A DNA stretch of 64,000 nt, taken from positions 62,001 to 126,000 of the forward strand of contig NZ_LXYG01000018.1 in the NCBI RefSeq assembly GCF_001650905.1, read 5' to 3'. Of the stretch, positions 53,509 through 62,730 are shown one piece after another. Made by a program: the position numbers and the translations under genes. Positions within the stretch are counted from its first letter, which is position 1. Every line of letters begins with the position of its first letter. The notes under the pieces were generated by a model. It ran no database searches. It was given only the letters and a program-made list of their open reading frames with translations, and had not been told where the DNA came from. Origin of the DNA: Balneola sp. EhC07. Lineage in GTDB: Bacteria > Bacteroidota > Rhodothermia > Balneolales > Balneolaceae.

Positions 53509-53582
53509 TGCGTCCTACTAGATTCGAACTAGTGACCTCTGCAATGTCAATGCAACGCTCTAACCAACTGAGCTAAGGACGC
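53509..53582 (-). tRNA. tRNA-Val (GAC anticodon)
   Basis: A complete cloverleaf on the minus strand: 7-bp acceptor GCGTCCT/AGGACGC, D arm with GCTCAGTTGGTTAGAGC, a 5-bp anticodon stem with the loop TTGACAT (anticodon GAC), and a T arm with GTTCGAATC. The discriminator is A, and CCA is not encoded. Confidence 0.97.
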
Positions 53583-53671
53583 TTTTGAAAGCGAACAAAT
53601 ATAATGAGATTTATGCTTTAGGTAAAAGTTAGTTTTCGTATCTTTACAGCTCATTAAAATTGTTATTTGGC

Positions 53672-54133
53672 ATGATCAACCGCAGACACGTTCGGGAAAC
53701 TGTACTTCAGGCACTTTACGCACTCAAACAGAGTGGCGATTCAGTTCAATATATAACTGATTCTGTTATAAAAGATGCACTTGGAACCGAAAAAGAAGCT
53801 AGACGTTTCGCAGAAAAACTCTTTTTCAGAACTTTAGAAAATGAACCTGAATTAGATGAGGTGATCATTAAGCATATCAAAAACTGGGAAATTCAACGAT
53901 TGGCATTAATAGATCGCCTGATACTGAAAATGGCCTTGTGTGAATTTCTTTATTTCGATGAAATCCCTACTAAAGTAACTATTAATGAAGCTATCGAGAT
54001 CGCAAAAAAATTCTCGACAGGAAAGTCCGGTCGTTTTGTGAATGGAATTTTAGATGCTTCATTAGAAGACCTGTCAGATTCTGACAGAATTAATAAGAAG
54101 GGCAGGGGCTTAATCGATCATACTGTCAAATAA
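53672..54133 (+). CDS. nusB: Transcription antitermination factor NusB
   Basis: A 153-residue helical protein starting MINRRHVRETVLQALYALKQ and containing WEIQRLALIDRLILKMALCEFLYFDEIPTKVTINEAIEIAKKFS and the final KSGRFVNGILD, all typical of NusB. It binds boxA RNA with NusE to prevent early termination on rRNA operons. I use the ATG at 53672; a TTG four codons earlier has no support. It lies 38 bases before ychF, likely in the same message. Confidence 0.96.
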   Translation: MINRRHVRETVLQALYALKQSGDSVQYITDSVIKDALGTEKEARRFAEKLFFRTLENEPELDEVIIKHIKNWEIQRLALIDRLILKMALCEFLYFDEIPTKVTINEAIEIAKKFSTGKSGRFVNGILDASLEDLSDSDRINKKGRGLIDHTVK

Positions 54134-54170
54134 CCCTTCGATCAAGATCTAACTTACACAAGTAAATACT

Positions 54171-55265
54171 ATGAGTTTAAAATGTGGCATAGTTGGTTTG
54201 CCAAATGTTGGAAAATCAACGCTTTTTAATGCACTAAGTAATGCAGGGGCTGAGTCCGCTAATTTTCCGTTTTGTACAATCGATCCAAACGTAGGGTTAG
54301 TTCCTGTACCGGATGACAGATTAGCTAAACTTGCTGATCTGGCTAGCTCTGCAAATGTAATTCCTACCACTATTGAGTTTGTTGATATAGCGGGTTTGGT
54401 AAAAGGAGCTTCTGAAGGAAAAGGAAAAGGAAATGCATTTCTGTCTCATATTCGGGAAGTGGATCTGATAATTCATGTTGTTCGTTGTTTTGATGACGAT
54501 GACATTATTCATGTAGAAGGCGGGATTGATCCGGATAGGGATGTCACCATTATTGAAGAGGAACTCATTCTTAAAGACCTTGAAAGCATTGAAAAAAGAG
54601 TTGAGAATCTAAAGAAGCAATCCAAAAGCGGAGACAAAGCTATGAAAGCTCAGCTTGAAGTTGCAGAACGTCTCAGGGAACACTTAGAAAATGGTAAATC
54701 AGCACGCTTGTTCGAAGTAACTCCGGAAGAAAAAGTAGCATATAATGATCTGATGCTGCTTTCAAGTAAACAAGTGCTATATGCATGCAATGTTTCAGAA
54801 ACTGATCTGGATAGCGGAAACGAATATGTAGATACTGTGAAGTCTATTGCTGCAAAGCACGACGATGAGATCGTTATGTTCTGTGCTAAAATTGAAGCAG
54901 AGATCGCAGAATTAGATCCTGATGAAAAGGAAATGTTTCTTGAAGAACTTGGATTAAAAAGTGCCGGTTTAGACCGTTTAATAAATTCTGCATATAAAGA
55001 ACTTGGATTAATAACCTATTTCACTGTCGGACCAAAGGAAGCAAGAGCCTGGACGATTAAGAAAGGAACAAAAGCTCCACAAGCCGCCGGTGTTATTCAC
55101 ACAGATTTTGAAAGGGGTTTTATCAGGGCAGAGACCATTTCATATGATGATTATGAAAAATATGAAACCGAGAAAGCTGCTAAAGAAGCAGGTAGAATGA
55201 GACAGGAAGGCAAGGAATATGTGGTTAGTGACGGAGATGTAATGTTATTTAGATTTAATGTTTAG
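54171..55265 (+). CDS. ychF: YchF/OLA1-type ATPase
   Basis: A 364-residue protein with G1 GLPNVGKSTLFNALSN, a G3-like DIAGLVKGASEGKGKGNAFLSHIREVD, the coiled coil in the middle (about 130-200) and the C-terminal TGS domain (FFTVGPKEARAWTIKKG-type YFTVGPKEARAWTIKK). It binds ATP and associates with ribosomes; a role in translation and stress response is known in other bacteria. The full length is normal. It is followed by the tandem lipoprotein genes after a 43-base gap. Confidence 0.97.
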   Translation: MSLKCGIVGLPNVGKSTLFNALSNAGAESANFPFCTIDPNVGLVPVPDDRLAKLADLASSANVIPTTIEFVDIAGLVKGASEGKGKGNAFLSHIREVDLIIHVVRCFDDDDIIHVEGGIDPDRDVTIIEEELILKDLESIEKRVENLKKQSKSGDKAMKAQLEVAERLREHLENGKSARLFEVTPEEKVAYNDLMLLSSKQVLYACNVSETDLDSGNEYVDTVKSIAAKHDDEIVMFCAKIEAEIAELDPDEKEMFLEELGLKSAGLDRLINSAYKELGLITYFTVGPKEARAWTIKKGTKAPQAAGVIHTDFERGFIRAETISYDDYEKYETEKAAKEAGRMRQEGKEYVVSDGDVMLFRFNV

Positions 55266-55308
55266 AAACCATATAAACATTATTTTCAGAATGAATTAAT
55301 ATCAATAC

Positions 55309-56325
55309 ATGGCAAAAACGCTTAGCTATTTACTTTTACTTTTTTTGATCGTTAGTTGCGAGCCAACCAAGGACGATACAATCATAATTGATCTTGGAAA
55401 GGTCTTTGTATCCAGTAATACACAATCCAGGATCGGTATATTTAACTTTTCTGATCTCGATAATAAAGTTCTCATTCAATATGAAACTACTACTGATGAT
55501 GCTGAAGGAATATATTATGATAATACCAGAGATATTGTGTACCAGGCAGATAGAGAAAATAACAGGATTAATGCCTATAACAGATTGTCTACAAATGAAG
55601 CAAGCTCAGGTATACTGCCTAGTGCAATAAGCACTTCAGATTTTAGTAATTCAAGAGGACTCACATCGGACAAAAATATTGCTATTGTTGCACAGGATGC
55701 CTCTGAGGAAAACGGGCAACAGAATGCTCTACTTATGTATGACATAAGCGCTAATGAGATTATTCTTAGAAATCAATTTACTGTTGATTTTGCATTATGG
55801 GATATCCAATTAGTAGGTAATACACTTTACGCTGTTCAAGATGGAACAGATAGTTTAGCTGTGTTTAATAATTTTTTGGCAAACTCGGATGGGCAAGTTG
55901 CTCCGGATTTTAAGATAAGGATTGAGGGAATTGTCAGAACTCATGGTTTATACTATTCGCTCACGGAAGATCTGATGGTTATGACTGATATTGGGGATCC
56001 GGCTTCCGGAATCAGAGATGGTCAAATTGTATTAATAGAAGACTTTAATCTGAAACTCTCAGCAGCACTTCAAGAACCGGAAAAGACCATTTCAAGTACT
56101 GACATGCTCTTTATTAATGGAGCAAACACAACTCTTCAAAATCCGGTTGATGTAGTATATCATTCCACAGCGAATAGAATCATAGTTGCTGAAAGAGCTA
56201 CAAATGGAGGTATGCTTCTAGCATTTGAATACCCGGAACAAGTTGATAACTCAAATATATTTGATTCAACTCCTTCTTATTCGGTTAGTTATGATGGGAT
56301 TTCAAATCTTTATATAAATCAATAA
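55309..56325 (+). CDS. Lipoprotein, beta-propeller-like, paralogue 1
   Basis: A 338-residue lipoprotein (LLLFLIVSCEPTKDD) followed by repeats of beta-strand and turn: KVFVSSNTQSRIGIFNFSDL, DTRDIVYQADRENNRINAYN-type, FALWDIQLVGNTLYAVQDG, GIVRTHGLYYSLTEDLMVMTDIG and NPVDVVYHSTANRIIVAERA. This resembles NHL-like or other six-bladed beta-propellers that bind ligands. No catalytic motif is evident. The next gene is a paralogue with the same blade pattern. Function is unknown; a surface or periplasmic binding protein is the best guess. Confidence 0.72.
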   Translation: MAKTLSYLLLLFLIVSCEPTKDDTIIIDLGKVFVSSNTQSRIGIFNFSDLDNKVLIQYETTTDDAEGIYYDNTRDIVYQADRENNRINAYNRLSTNEASSGILPSAISTSDFSNSRGLTSDKNIAIVAQDASEENGQQNALLMYDISANEIILRNQFTVDFALWDIQLVGNTLYAVQDGTDSLAVFNNFLANSDGQVAPDFKIRIEGIVRTHGLYYSLTEDLMVMTDIGDPASGIRDGQIVLIEDFNLKLSAALQEPEKTISSTDMLFINGANTTLQNPVDVVYHSTANRIIVAERATNGGMLLAFEYPEQVDNSNIFDSTPSYSVSYDGISNLYINQ

Positions 56326-56395
56326 GATAAAAAATCTAAAATTTCTTTTAATACGTATATTAAAAAAGATTAATAAACCAAAAAATCAGGACACT

Positions 56396-57400
56396 ATGAA
56401 AACTAATAAACTAAAAACTTTAATCATTTTAGTCCTAGGAATCTCATTCCTTTCATGTGGAAGTGGGGATGATGACGGAGATATAACTACAGAGTTTGGA
56501 GCTGTATTTGTATCAAGTAACACAACTCCGGTGGTTGGTATATATGATTTCTCATCGTCAACAGTAAGTTCTATACAGTTTGGATTGAGTTCTACAGATT
56601 CTGATGGCATTATATATAGTTCTGTCTCAGATGAATTGTATATGGCTTCAAGAACTAATAACAGAGTTGAAGTATATACCAATTTAAAAGAAACAGAAGC
56701 ATCATTAAATCTTAATCTGGCTTTTAGCAGTAGTCAGGATTTTGCAAACGCTAGAAAATTGGCTTCCTCAGGAAGTAAAGTTGTAGTTTCACAAGATGCC
56801 TCTGATGCAAACAATCAAACTAACGCTTTTTATGTATATGAAGTAGGAGATAATGCAGCTACTTTATCAAATACATATACTACTGATATTCATCTTTGGG
56901 ACATTCAATTTTCGGGAAATAGTTTATATGCCATTCAGGATAATTCAGACACTCTTGCTGTGTATAATAATTTTCTCAGTAATTCAGATGGTTTAGTATC
57001 ACCAAGTATGAAAGTGCAGATTGAAGGAATTGTTCGGACTCATGCATTATACTATTCAGCTTCTGCAGATATAATGTTCTTAAGTGATATCGGTGATGCA
57101 ACTAGCGACAGTGATGGAGCTATACATGTAATAAATAATTTTAGTACTAAGTTTAACGCTGCAGGTAACAACGGAACGATTTCATCATCTGATCAAATCG
57201 TTATTGAAGGTAGTGATACTGAATTAGGTAACCCTGTTGGATTGGCTTACGATTCTGATAACCAAAAGATCTATGTAGCAGAAAGAGCTGTTGATGAAGG
57301 AAAGCTTCTTGAATTTGATCTTCCTTCAACAAATGGAAATCCTTCTCCAACGTTCTCTCAAAACTTTGCCGGAGCTGCAGCTGTTTATTTAGCTAACTAA
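56396..57400 (+). CDS. Lipoprotein, beta-propeller-like, paralogue 2
   Basis: A 334-residue lipoprotein (LVLGISFLSCGSGDDDG) that mirrors the previous gene: AVFVSSNTTPVVGIYDFSSS, IYSSVSDELYMASRTNNRVEVY, IHLWDIQFSGNSLYAIQDN, GIVRTHALYYSASADIMFLSDIG and NPVGLAYDSDNQKIYVAERA. The gene pair is a tandem duplication with 70 bases between, and is most similar in the repeat cores. A strong terminator follows. The function is unknown, most likely the same as the neighbour with a different ligand or stage of expression. Confidence 0.75.
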   Translation: MKTNKLKTLIILVLGISFLSCGSGDDDGDITTEFGAVFVSSNTTPVVGIYDFSSSTVSSIQFGLSSTDSDGIIYSSVSDELYMASRTNNRVEVYTNLKETEASLNLNLAFSSSQDFANARKLASSGSKVVVSQDASDANNQTNAFYVYEVGDNAATLSNTYTTDIHLWDIQFSGNSLYAIQDNSDTLAVYNNFLSNSDGLVSPSMKVQIEGIVRTHALYYSASADIMFLSDIGDATSDSDGAIHVINNFSTKFNAAGNNGTISSSDQIVIEGSDTELGNPVGLAYDSDNQKIYVAERAVDEGKLLEFDLPSTNGNPSPTFSQNFAGAAAVYLAN

Positions 57401-57431
57401 CATATAGCACAATAATAAATTGTTTTGTAAT

Positions 57432-57463
57432 AAAGGGGGTGCTTCAAAGCGTCCCTTTTTTTT
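57432..57463 (+). terminator. Rho-independent terminator after the tandem lipoproteins
   Basis: Arms GGGGTGCT (57436-57443) and AGCGTCCC (57448-57455) pair with two G-U wobbles around a TCAA loop, followed by eight T residues. It separates the plus-strand lipoprotein genes from the convergent minus-strand barrel protein. Confidence 0.88.
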
Positions 57464-57465
57464 GT

Positions 57466-58716
57466 TTAAAAAAAGGAGGACAACTGAATTCTTAAGGCAT
57501 ATTCAGAAAGATCAAAATCTCTCTGATCTGAAAAAGAAGCTTTCAGTAATACGTTTGGAGCTAATTTATAGCCAAAAACAGCTGTCAGTCTTGATACATC
57601 TTCATCCCAATTTCTGAAAATAAATTCAGGTTCATCATCAGGTTGGTTTTCGTCATAATTGGGGTTATCAAATGCGACATCATCCAAAAAGGCAAGATGT
57701 TCAGCTCGCAAAGCAATGTAGCTTCCGGTAACACCGGGTAGTTCGTATTTGAAATCAATATTCCCTGAAATATTACTGAGATCATAATCACATAAATTAC
57801 CGCCACAACTTTCATCAAACTGGTTAGATATAAATCCGGTGGTTTTCCATTTTGAGTAAATGATCTCACCAATTATTTCAAAGTAAGTAAAAGCTATCTT
57901 TGTGTCGGTACCAAGTAGCAACTGATAGTATTTTTGAAAGCTTTCGTCGGTTCTTACAGAATTATTGAGAGGATCAGCTTGCATGAAATTTCCAAAACTG
58001 AAAGAAAGCCCTTGCTCCCAAAAAATTGAGGTTCTGTAAAACAGTCTTGATGTTAAAGCCAGATTCGGCAGGGTAGAGCGGTCACGAATAGTCATTGGTG
58101 TGCCGTTCGTAATTGCAGCATCCAGAAACATTTTATCCTTTTTGATCTCCCATGATGCGCCAATACCATTTGTATATCCCGCAAAATAGAGAGTAGGAAG
58201 CCCCACATCACCTTCTTCGTATTCAGCATTTGTATTATTACCGGCCTCAGGCCAAAATCCTCTGATATCCGAAATGTTAGTAAAGTAACTGTATGCCAAA
58301 GGATGTTGAACAAAAACTCTGTCAGTAGACAACTGTCTTTTTGTATAAAACCCGAATGGAGATATAAATCTACCAACTCTGATCACATATGGATTGTCAG
58401 GGTTATCCCAAGTCAGACTCGCTAGTGAAATTCGAGGTGGATTAAGTTTTCCGCTTCCCCATGTATCTAATTGGATTCTGCTTTCAAAGAAAATGTGGTC
58501 ATTAATGGGAGCGAAAAGAAAAGCATTCAGTTGTGTTACAGAGAAATTATGGTTTTGAAACTTCTTGGGAATCCCATTACCAATAAATCTTGAATCTTCT
58601 CCACCACCTGATAACTCCAGATCTAAAGCTCCATTCAATTGAACCTGAGCGAAATTTGGTACAGATAAAATGAAGAGTAAAAAAAATGTACCAATAAAGA
58701 TTTTCATTGAATTCAT
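57466..58716 (-). CDS. Outer-membrane beta-barrel (porin-like) protein
   Basis: A 416-residue protein with a signal peptide (LSVPNFAQVQL). The mature part alternates strands and turns, such as FFESRIQLDTWGSGKL, YVIRVGRFISPFGFYTKRQLSTDR, FFEIIGEIIYSK-type and YALRIQLSSFF, and ends in Phe as expected for assembly by the BAM complex. It resembles channels found beside respiratory and copper proteins, but the ligand is not known. It lies 36 bases after the cyclase gene and is likely co-transcribed with the cyclase and the blue copper protein. Confidence 0.78.
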   Translation of the reverse strand: MNSMKIFIGTFFLLFILSVPNFAQVQLNGALDLELSGGGEDSRFIGNGIPKKFQNHNFSVTQLNAFLFAPINDHIFFESRIQLDTWGSGKLNPPRISLASLTWDNPDNPYVIRVGRFISPFGFYTKRQLSTDRVFVQHPLAYSYFTNISDIRGFWPEAGNNTNAEYEEGDVGLPTLYFAGYTNGIGASWEIKKDKMFLDAAITNGTPMTIRDRSTLPNLALTSRLFYRTSIFWEQGLSFSFGNFMQADPLNNSVRTDESFQKYYQLLLGTDTKIAFTYFEIIGEIIYSKWKTTGFISNQFDESCGGNLCDYDLSNISGNIDFKYELPGVTGSYIALRAEHLAFLDDVAFDNPNYDENQPDDEPEFIFRNWDEDVSRLTAVFGYKLAPNVLLKASFSDQRDFDLSEYALRIQLSSFF

Positions 58717-58752
58717 ATCAGAAAAGTTTTGGTCTAAAATTTTAGTAAAAAA

Positions 58753-60462
58753 CTATAGTGGGTGTTGTTGTAAATGATAAAGAACCTCTGAAACTTCAAT
58801 GGAATCTTTAAATCCTTTTAATTCCTGAGTTCCGATGCCTCTAAAACTAAGCCCCTCTATTTCATGGCTATATTGGCTTATTAACTCTTTTGGAATTAAA
58901 ATTTGGCCGTCTTTAGCAGCGGAACATAAGCGGGCACATAAGTTTACTTCAGAGCCAATTACAGTATAATCCATACGTTCCTTGGCTCCCATATTCCCAA
59001 GAATCACTTTTCCATAATTTATGCCTATTCCTATCCCATCAAAGAACTCGTTGAGCTCGTTATCGGATTTAAAATCTTTTTGAATTTCAATCGCTGCATT
59101 AATTGCTGCTTTTAATGAATCCACACCTGCAAACAATGCAATCAAAGAATCTCCGACATACTTATCAATTGACCCTTTATGTAAAAGTACAGTATCAGCT
59201 TGTTTTCCAAGGGTTTTATTCAGTTTTTCTAGAAATTCCTCAGGAGTTGAAGTTGAAATTTTAGATGTAGAGCCTCTTATGTCAGTAAAAAGAATTGCTA
59301 GTTCCTGGAAGGAAGCTTTTTCGTCCAGATCTACGGTTTGTTTTTCCTGGATCATTTTTAAAGTGTGATCACCTACGTATTTAGTGAGTGCGAAACGTTC
59401 ACGTAATCCCTGTATCATCTCATTAAACGTTTTTGTAAGAATACCTACTTCATCGTGAGAATTTGATTGTACTTCAACATCCAAATCACCTTCTCTTACT
59501 TTAAGCATCGCTTTAGTTAGCCTTTGAATTGGACCGGAAAAAGCTCCAGCAATGATGAATGCAATAGGAACAATAACCAGAAAACTAGAAGCTGCAATCA
59601 ATAGAATATTTTGTTGAATGGTACCTAAAATTTGGAATTGTACATCAACCGGAACATAAGCGAGATAGTATGCTCTTTCTTCAGTTCCTAACGGACTAAT
59701 AAATGCGAGCACTTCCTTATCATTCAAGTTTGCTCTAAAAGGGGTGCTTATTTCTAAATTTGTGGTAAGAGAATCAACTAACTCTTTTTTTGAATTAACA
59801 AATAGGCTGTAGATAGTCATGTTCTCGTTCACATTGGAATAAGCAATTGGGTTTTCATCCAAAAACATGATCACATCAAGTGGTGTATTTTGCTTGAGCA
59901 AACGGGCTTCAGAATCCTGAAATTTAGTACCCAATGTTGTTGTTCCAATAATTGTATTTCCGGCGTAAATGGGAATAGTTACGATCTGGAATAGCTCCCC
60001 ATCCACAGCCCATAGTCTAGGCCATTCAATATTTAAAGGGGGTTCAATTCCATTTAGTGCATTTTGAACACTTCTACGGGATGAGATATTTGAACCAGCT
60101 CGTTCTTGATTATTCAGCCATGCGAGAACTTCACCATCATTATTTGTCACTACAAAAAGATCTGTTTTAATGAACAGAGCAAATTCATTAACTGTAAAAT
60201 TAACTGAAGCAGGATCATTCAGTTCAACATTAGCTTTATATGTTGAATTTTCACTTATAAGATAAGATGATTCAACTAAGCGGTCGTACTGAAGAGTTTG
60301 CTGTTGTTTAAAGAATCCCTGGAGTTGGCTAAAATCCAGGACTATATCTTCATTCAGTGTTTTGGAAAACGTGTTGTTAACAGCAGTTAAAACTGTGACA
60401 AGTACGATCAGTGTTAAACCGATCAGAAGAATGATTAATTTGGTGCTTATTCTTAAACTCAA
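58753..60462 (-). CDS. Class III adenylate/guanylate cyclase with sensor and HAMP domains
   Basis: A 569-residue membrane protein: N-terminal helix (ISTKLIILLIGLTLIVLVTV), an extracytoplasmic double-CACHE-like sensor (about residues 40-285, with NNDGEVLAWLNNQERAGSN), a second helix, a HAMP (GPIQRLTKAMLKVREGDLDVEV) and the catalytic domain from about residue 370. FTDIRGST gives the first metal Asp, DKYVGDSLIALF the second, and VIGSEVNLCARLCSAAK the transition-state Asn and Arg. All are present, so it should make cAMP or cGMP. The extracellular input suggests it senses a small periplasmic ligand. It sits 2 bases after the blue-copper gene. Confidence 0.9.
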   Translation of the reverse strand: MSLRISTKLIILLIGLTLIVLVTVLTAVNNTFSKTLNEDIVLDFSQLQGFFKQQQTLQYDRLVESSYLISENSTYKANVELNDPASVNFTVNEFALFIKTDLFVVTNNDGEVLAWLNNQERAGSNISSRRSVQNALNGIEPPLNIEWPRLWAVDGELFQIVTIPIYAGNTIIGTTTLGTKFQDSEARLLKQNTPLDVIMFLDENPIAYSNVNENMTIYSLFVNSKKELVDSLTTNLEISTPFRANLNDKEVLAFISPLGTEERAYYLAYVPVDVQFQILGTIQQNILLIAASSFLVIVPIAFIIAGAFSGPIQRLTKAMLKVREGDLDVEVQSNSHDEVGILTKTFNEMIQGLRERFALTKYVGDHTLKMIQEKQTVDLDEKASFQELAILFTDIRGSTSKISTSTPEEFLEKLNKTLGKQADTVLLHKGSIDKYVGDSLIALFAGVDSLKAAINAAIEIQKDFKSDNELNEFFDGIGIGINYGKVILGNMGAKERMDYTVIGSEVNLCARLCSAAKDGQILIPKELISQYSHEIEGLSFRGIGTQELKGFKDSIEVSEVLYHLQQHPL

Positions 60463-60464
60463 GA

Positions 60465-61223
60465 TCAGTTAGCTAAGTTGAAATTTGTTTCAGTGGAATT
60501 ATCAGACTGTATTGAGATTGTTTTGGAAATAATATCAAAAGAAGGATTATATACTCTGATTTCATAATCTCCTTCAGGTAAATCAGATAGTTCGTAAGTG
60601 CCATCTTCACTTAACCTTGTGAAATATGGAGTGTCCAAACTCAATATTGTTGCCTTCATTTGTGAATGAATGTCACAAAAAAGAGTAATAGGTCCAATTC
60701 CGGTTACTTTCCATTTGGGTGCCTCGATCTGCTTGGAATAAACATAACCTGTTGGTCTGCGCCCTATATCGAATTTAGAACCAGGTGTGAGCGAAAATAC
60801 ATTATGGAAAAAGGGGTCATTATTAACAAATTGTACAATGGTACCAACTGTTACCGGTGTTACATTAGGGAAAAAAGTAGCATCTTTTTGACCAATTATT
60901 ACCGGTTCTCCGCTCATATCATCGGGAACTGAATATGACAATGGATGAGCACTTATAATTGTATTTTTATATTTAGAATCTTCTTCGGTATTTGAATCCG
61001 ATGATGAAGCTGATGTCGAAGTTCCTCTGCTCCGATAACTGGATCCACGAAATTGCCTTCTTCCTGTAGCTTGTTGTGGAACTGTAACAGTGCCGGTTAC
61101 TGTACCGGTAATATTATCAATTGTATGAGTGAAAGAAATATTTGTATTAGGTTCATCTGTTTTAATAGGTGAAAAACCTGTAATACATAAAACCACCGAA
61201 AAAGCTAGTATATATTTTCCCAT
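60465..61223 (-). CDS. Cupredoxin-like blue-copper protein with carboxypeptidase-type domain
   Basis: A 252-residue exported protein (signal to about residue 21). After a Gly/Ser/Arg-rich linker (RRQFRGSSYRSRGTS), the copper fold carries FVNNDPFFHNVFSLTPGSKF and GPITLFCDIHSQMKATI. The ligands are therefore His140, Cys183, His186 and Met189, a complete type 1 copper site. The C-terminal 50 residues form a carboxypeptidase-regulatory-like beta sandwich (GTYELSDLPEGDYEIRVYNPS). It may carry electrons in the periplasm. It heads the cyclase and barrel protein genes, so the three may form one signalling and transport unit. Confidence 0.85.
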   Translation of the reverse strand: MGKYILAFSVVLCITGFSPIKTDEPNTNISFTHTIDNITGTVTGTVTVPQQATGRRQFRGSSYRSRGTSTSASSSDSNTEEDSKYKNTIISAHPLSYSVPDDMSGEPVIIGQKDATFFPNVTPVTVGTIVQFVNNDPFFHNVFSLTPGSKFDIGRRPTGYVYSKQIEAPKWKVTGIGPITLFCDIHSQMKATILSLDTPYFTRLSEDGTYELSDLPEGDYEIRVYNPSFDIISKTISIQSDNSTETNFNLAN

Positions 61224-61294
61224 TTTTTATATCTGAATACGTAAACTATTAAGCTCAGGATTGGTAAGTAATATAGTAAATCAGGGCAGCTTTT

Positions 61295-61855
61295 CTAAAG
61301 CTTCTGTAACCTGATTTGGGTAGTATCGGCTGGAACCAAATAGGGATCAACAGTATCATAAACAACCCAGGCATCTCTGAATAAGCGTTTAACAAGTTTT
61401 GAGAATTCGAAGGCTTTATCCCTGTCATGAAAATCACCCACATGTACTCTGTAGTAAGGTGTTTTGAAGAAAGTATAAGTTTCGGCCTGGTAACCAACAA
61501 TAGTAGTGTCTGACCAAGCTCTGAATCTGGAAGCAACTGTATCAGCTTCAAATACATCCTGCCCGGAATACACTTGTATCCGATAACCTTTGGTAAGGTC
61601 TACTTCAACTTCTTTTTCTTTTTTTATCCGAGCAAACTCTTCCGGTATATCATTACTATTCGAAGAATAGGTATCTGATAAACGGCTTAAAAGTGTAGAG
61701 GAGCTTTCAGAATTGTCAAAAGAGTTTGTTGCCTGTTCCGTATTTTCGTCGCTACTATCTTCTTCCTCAAAAATTGTTTGCTGGGAAGATGAACAAGCCA
61801 GAAAAAGGGCAAAGCTTGACAAAAGAATTAATGCTATTTTTGAAAAATATGTCAT
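61295..61855 (-). CDS. SPOR domain lipoprotein
   Basis: A 186-residue protein with a lipoprotein signal (SSFALFLACSSSQQ), an acidic linker and a C-terminal SPOR domain (KGYRIQVYSGQDVFEADTVASRF, PYYRVHVGDFHDRDKAFEFSK). SPOR domains bind denuded peptidoglycan at division sites. I start it at ATG 61855 (MTYFSKIALI); a longer version upstream lies inside the ALDH gene. Its start overlaps the ALDH stop (TAATG), so it is translationally coupled to it, an odd pairing. The role is probably cell envelope or division. Confidence 0.85.
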   Translation of the reverse strand: MTYFSKIALILLSSFALFLACSSSQQTIFEEEDSSDENTEQATNSFDNSESSSTLLSRLSDTYSSNSNDIPEEFARIKKEKEVEVDLTKGYRIQVYSGQDVFEADTVASRFRAWSDTTIVGYQAETYTFFKTPYYRVHVGDFHDRDKAFEFSKLVKRLFRDAWVVYDTVDPYLVPADTTQIRLQKL

Positions 61856-62721
61856 TAAAATCCAACGGGATGCCAAGTTGTTTTAGTCTCTTGAAAATCA
61901 ACGACAAAATATGGGCTGGCTGAATCTGCTTCGTACCAATCAGTAATATTTTTCTTCACTACTCTTTTGATGTTATTGGACGATAGTTCATCAATTTTAA
62001 CCTTGGTTTCTTTATCCAGTTTATCGGTATAAAGAATGGAATTAACATCCATATGTGAGCTGAAATGCTCAACTAACTCAGATCGTATTCCGGTAAGTAT
62101 ATTCACAACACCGCCCGGAACATCAGAAGAGTTTAATACTTCAGCAAAACTTATTGAAGGAAGAGGGTATTGTTCCGAAGCGTGAACTATACAAGTATTT
62201 CCTCCGGCTATAATTGGGGCAATTACTGACACTAAGCCTAATAAAGGACTGTTTTCCGGAGCCAAAACAGAGACAACTCCTGTTGGTTCCAGAATACTAA
62301 AATTAAAATGAGCACTTGCTACCGGATTTACAGAACCGAAAACCTGTTGGTATTTATCAGTCCAGCCGGCATAATAGATCAGTCTATCGATCGATGCGTT
62401 AATATCAGCATTCGCTTCTTCTTTTGTAAAACCGATTTGTCCCAGTTCTTTTACAAACTGATCTCTCCGGTTCTCCATCATTTCACCGATTCTGTAGAGA
62501 ATCTGACCTTTGTTGTATGATGTTCTTGAACTCCATCCTTTAAAAGCAGCACGAGCAGCTAAAACGGCATCTCTGAAATCTTTTCGAGTGCATCGGCATG
62601 CATTAGCTAAAAAGTCACCTTCGCTGTCAAATACTTTATAATAATGCCCTGATTCGCTACGTGGAAAAGATCCACCCACATAGGTTTTGTATGTTTTTTG
62701 AACTTCTATTCTATCACTCAT
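61855..62721 (-). CDS. Truncated aldehyde dehydrogenase-like protein without catalytic domain
   Basis: A 288-residue protein with the N-terminal NAD-binding half of an aldehyde dehydrogenase: YVGGSFPRSESGHYYKV, FRDAVLAARAAFKGWSSRTSYNKGQIL, YYAGWTDKYQQVFG and VSVLAPENSPLLGLVSVIAPIIAGGNTC. It stops before the catalytic Cys and Glu region, and has a short unrelated C-terminal tail (NNIKRVVKKNITDWYEAD). The full-length ALDH next door (62731) has its own N-terminal half, so this is a duplicated half-gene rather than one gene cut in two. Similar pairs are known in other bacteria, suggesting a regulatory or structural partner of the active enzyme. Confidence 0.8.
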   Translation of the reverse strand: MSDRIEVQKTYKTYVGGSFPRSESGHYYKVFDSEGDFLANACRCTRKDFRDAVLAARAAFKGWSSRTSYNKGQILYRIGEMMENRRDQFVKELGQIGFTKEEANADINASIDRLIYYAGWTDKYQQVFGSVNPVASAHFNFSILEPTGVVSVLAPENSPLLGLVSVIAPIIAGGNTCIVHASEQYPLPSISFAEVLNSSDVPGGVVNILTGIRSELVEHFSSHMDVNSILYTDKLDKETKVKIDELSSNNIKRVVKKNITDWYEADSASPYFVVDFQETKTTWHPVGF

Positions 62722-62730
62722 AATAATTCC

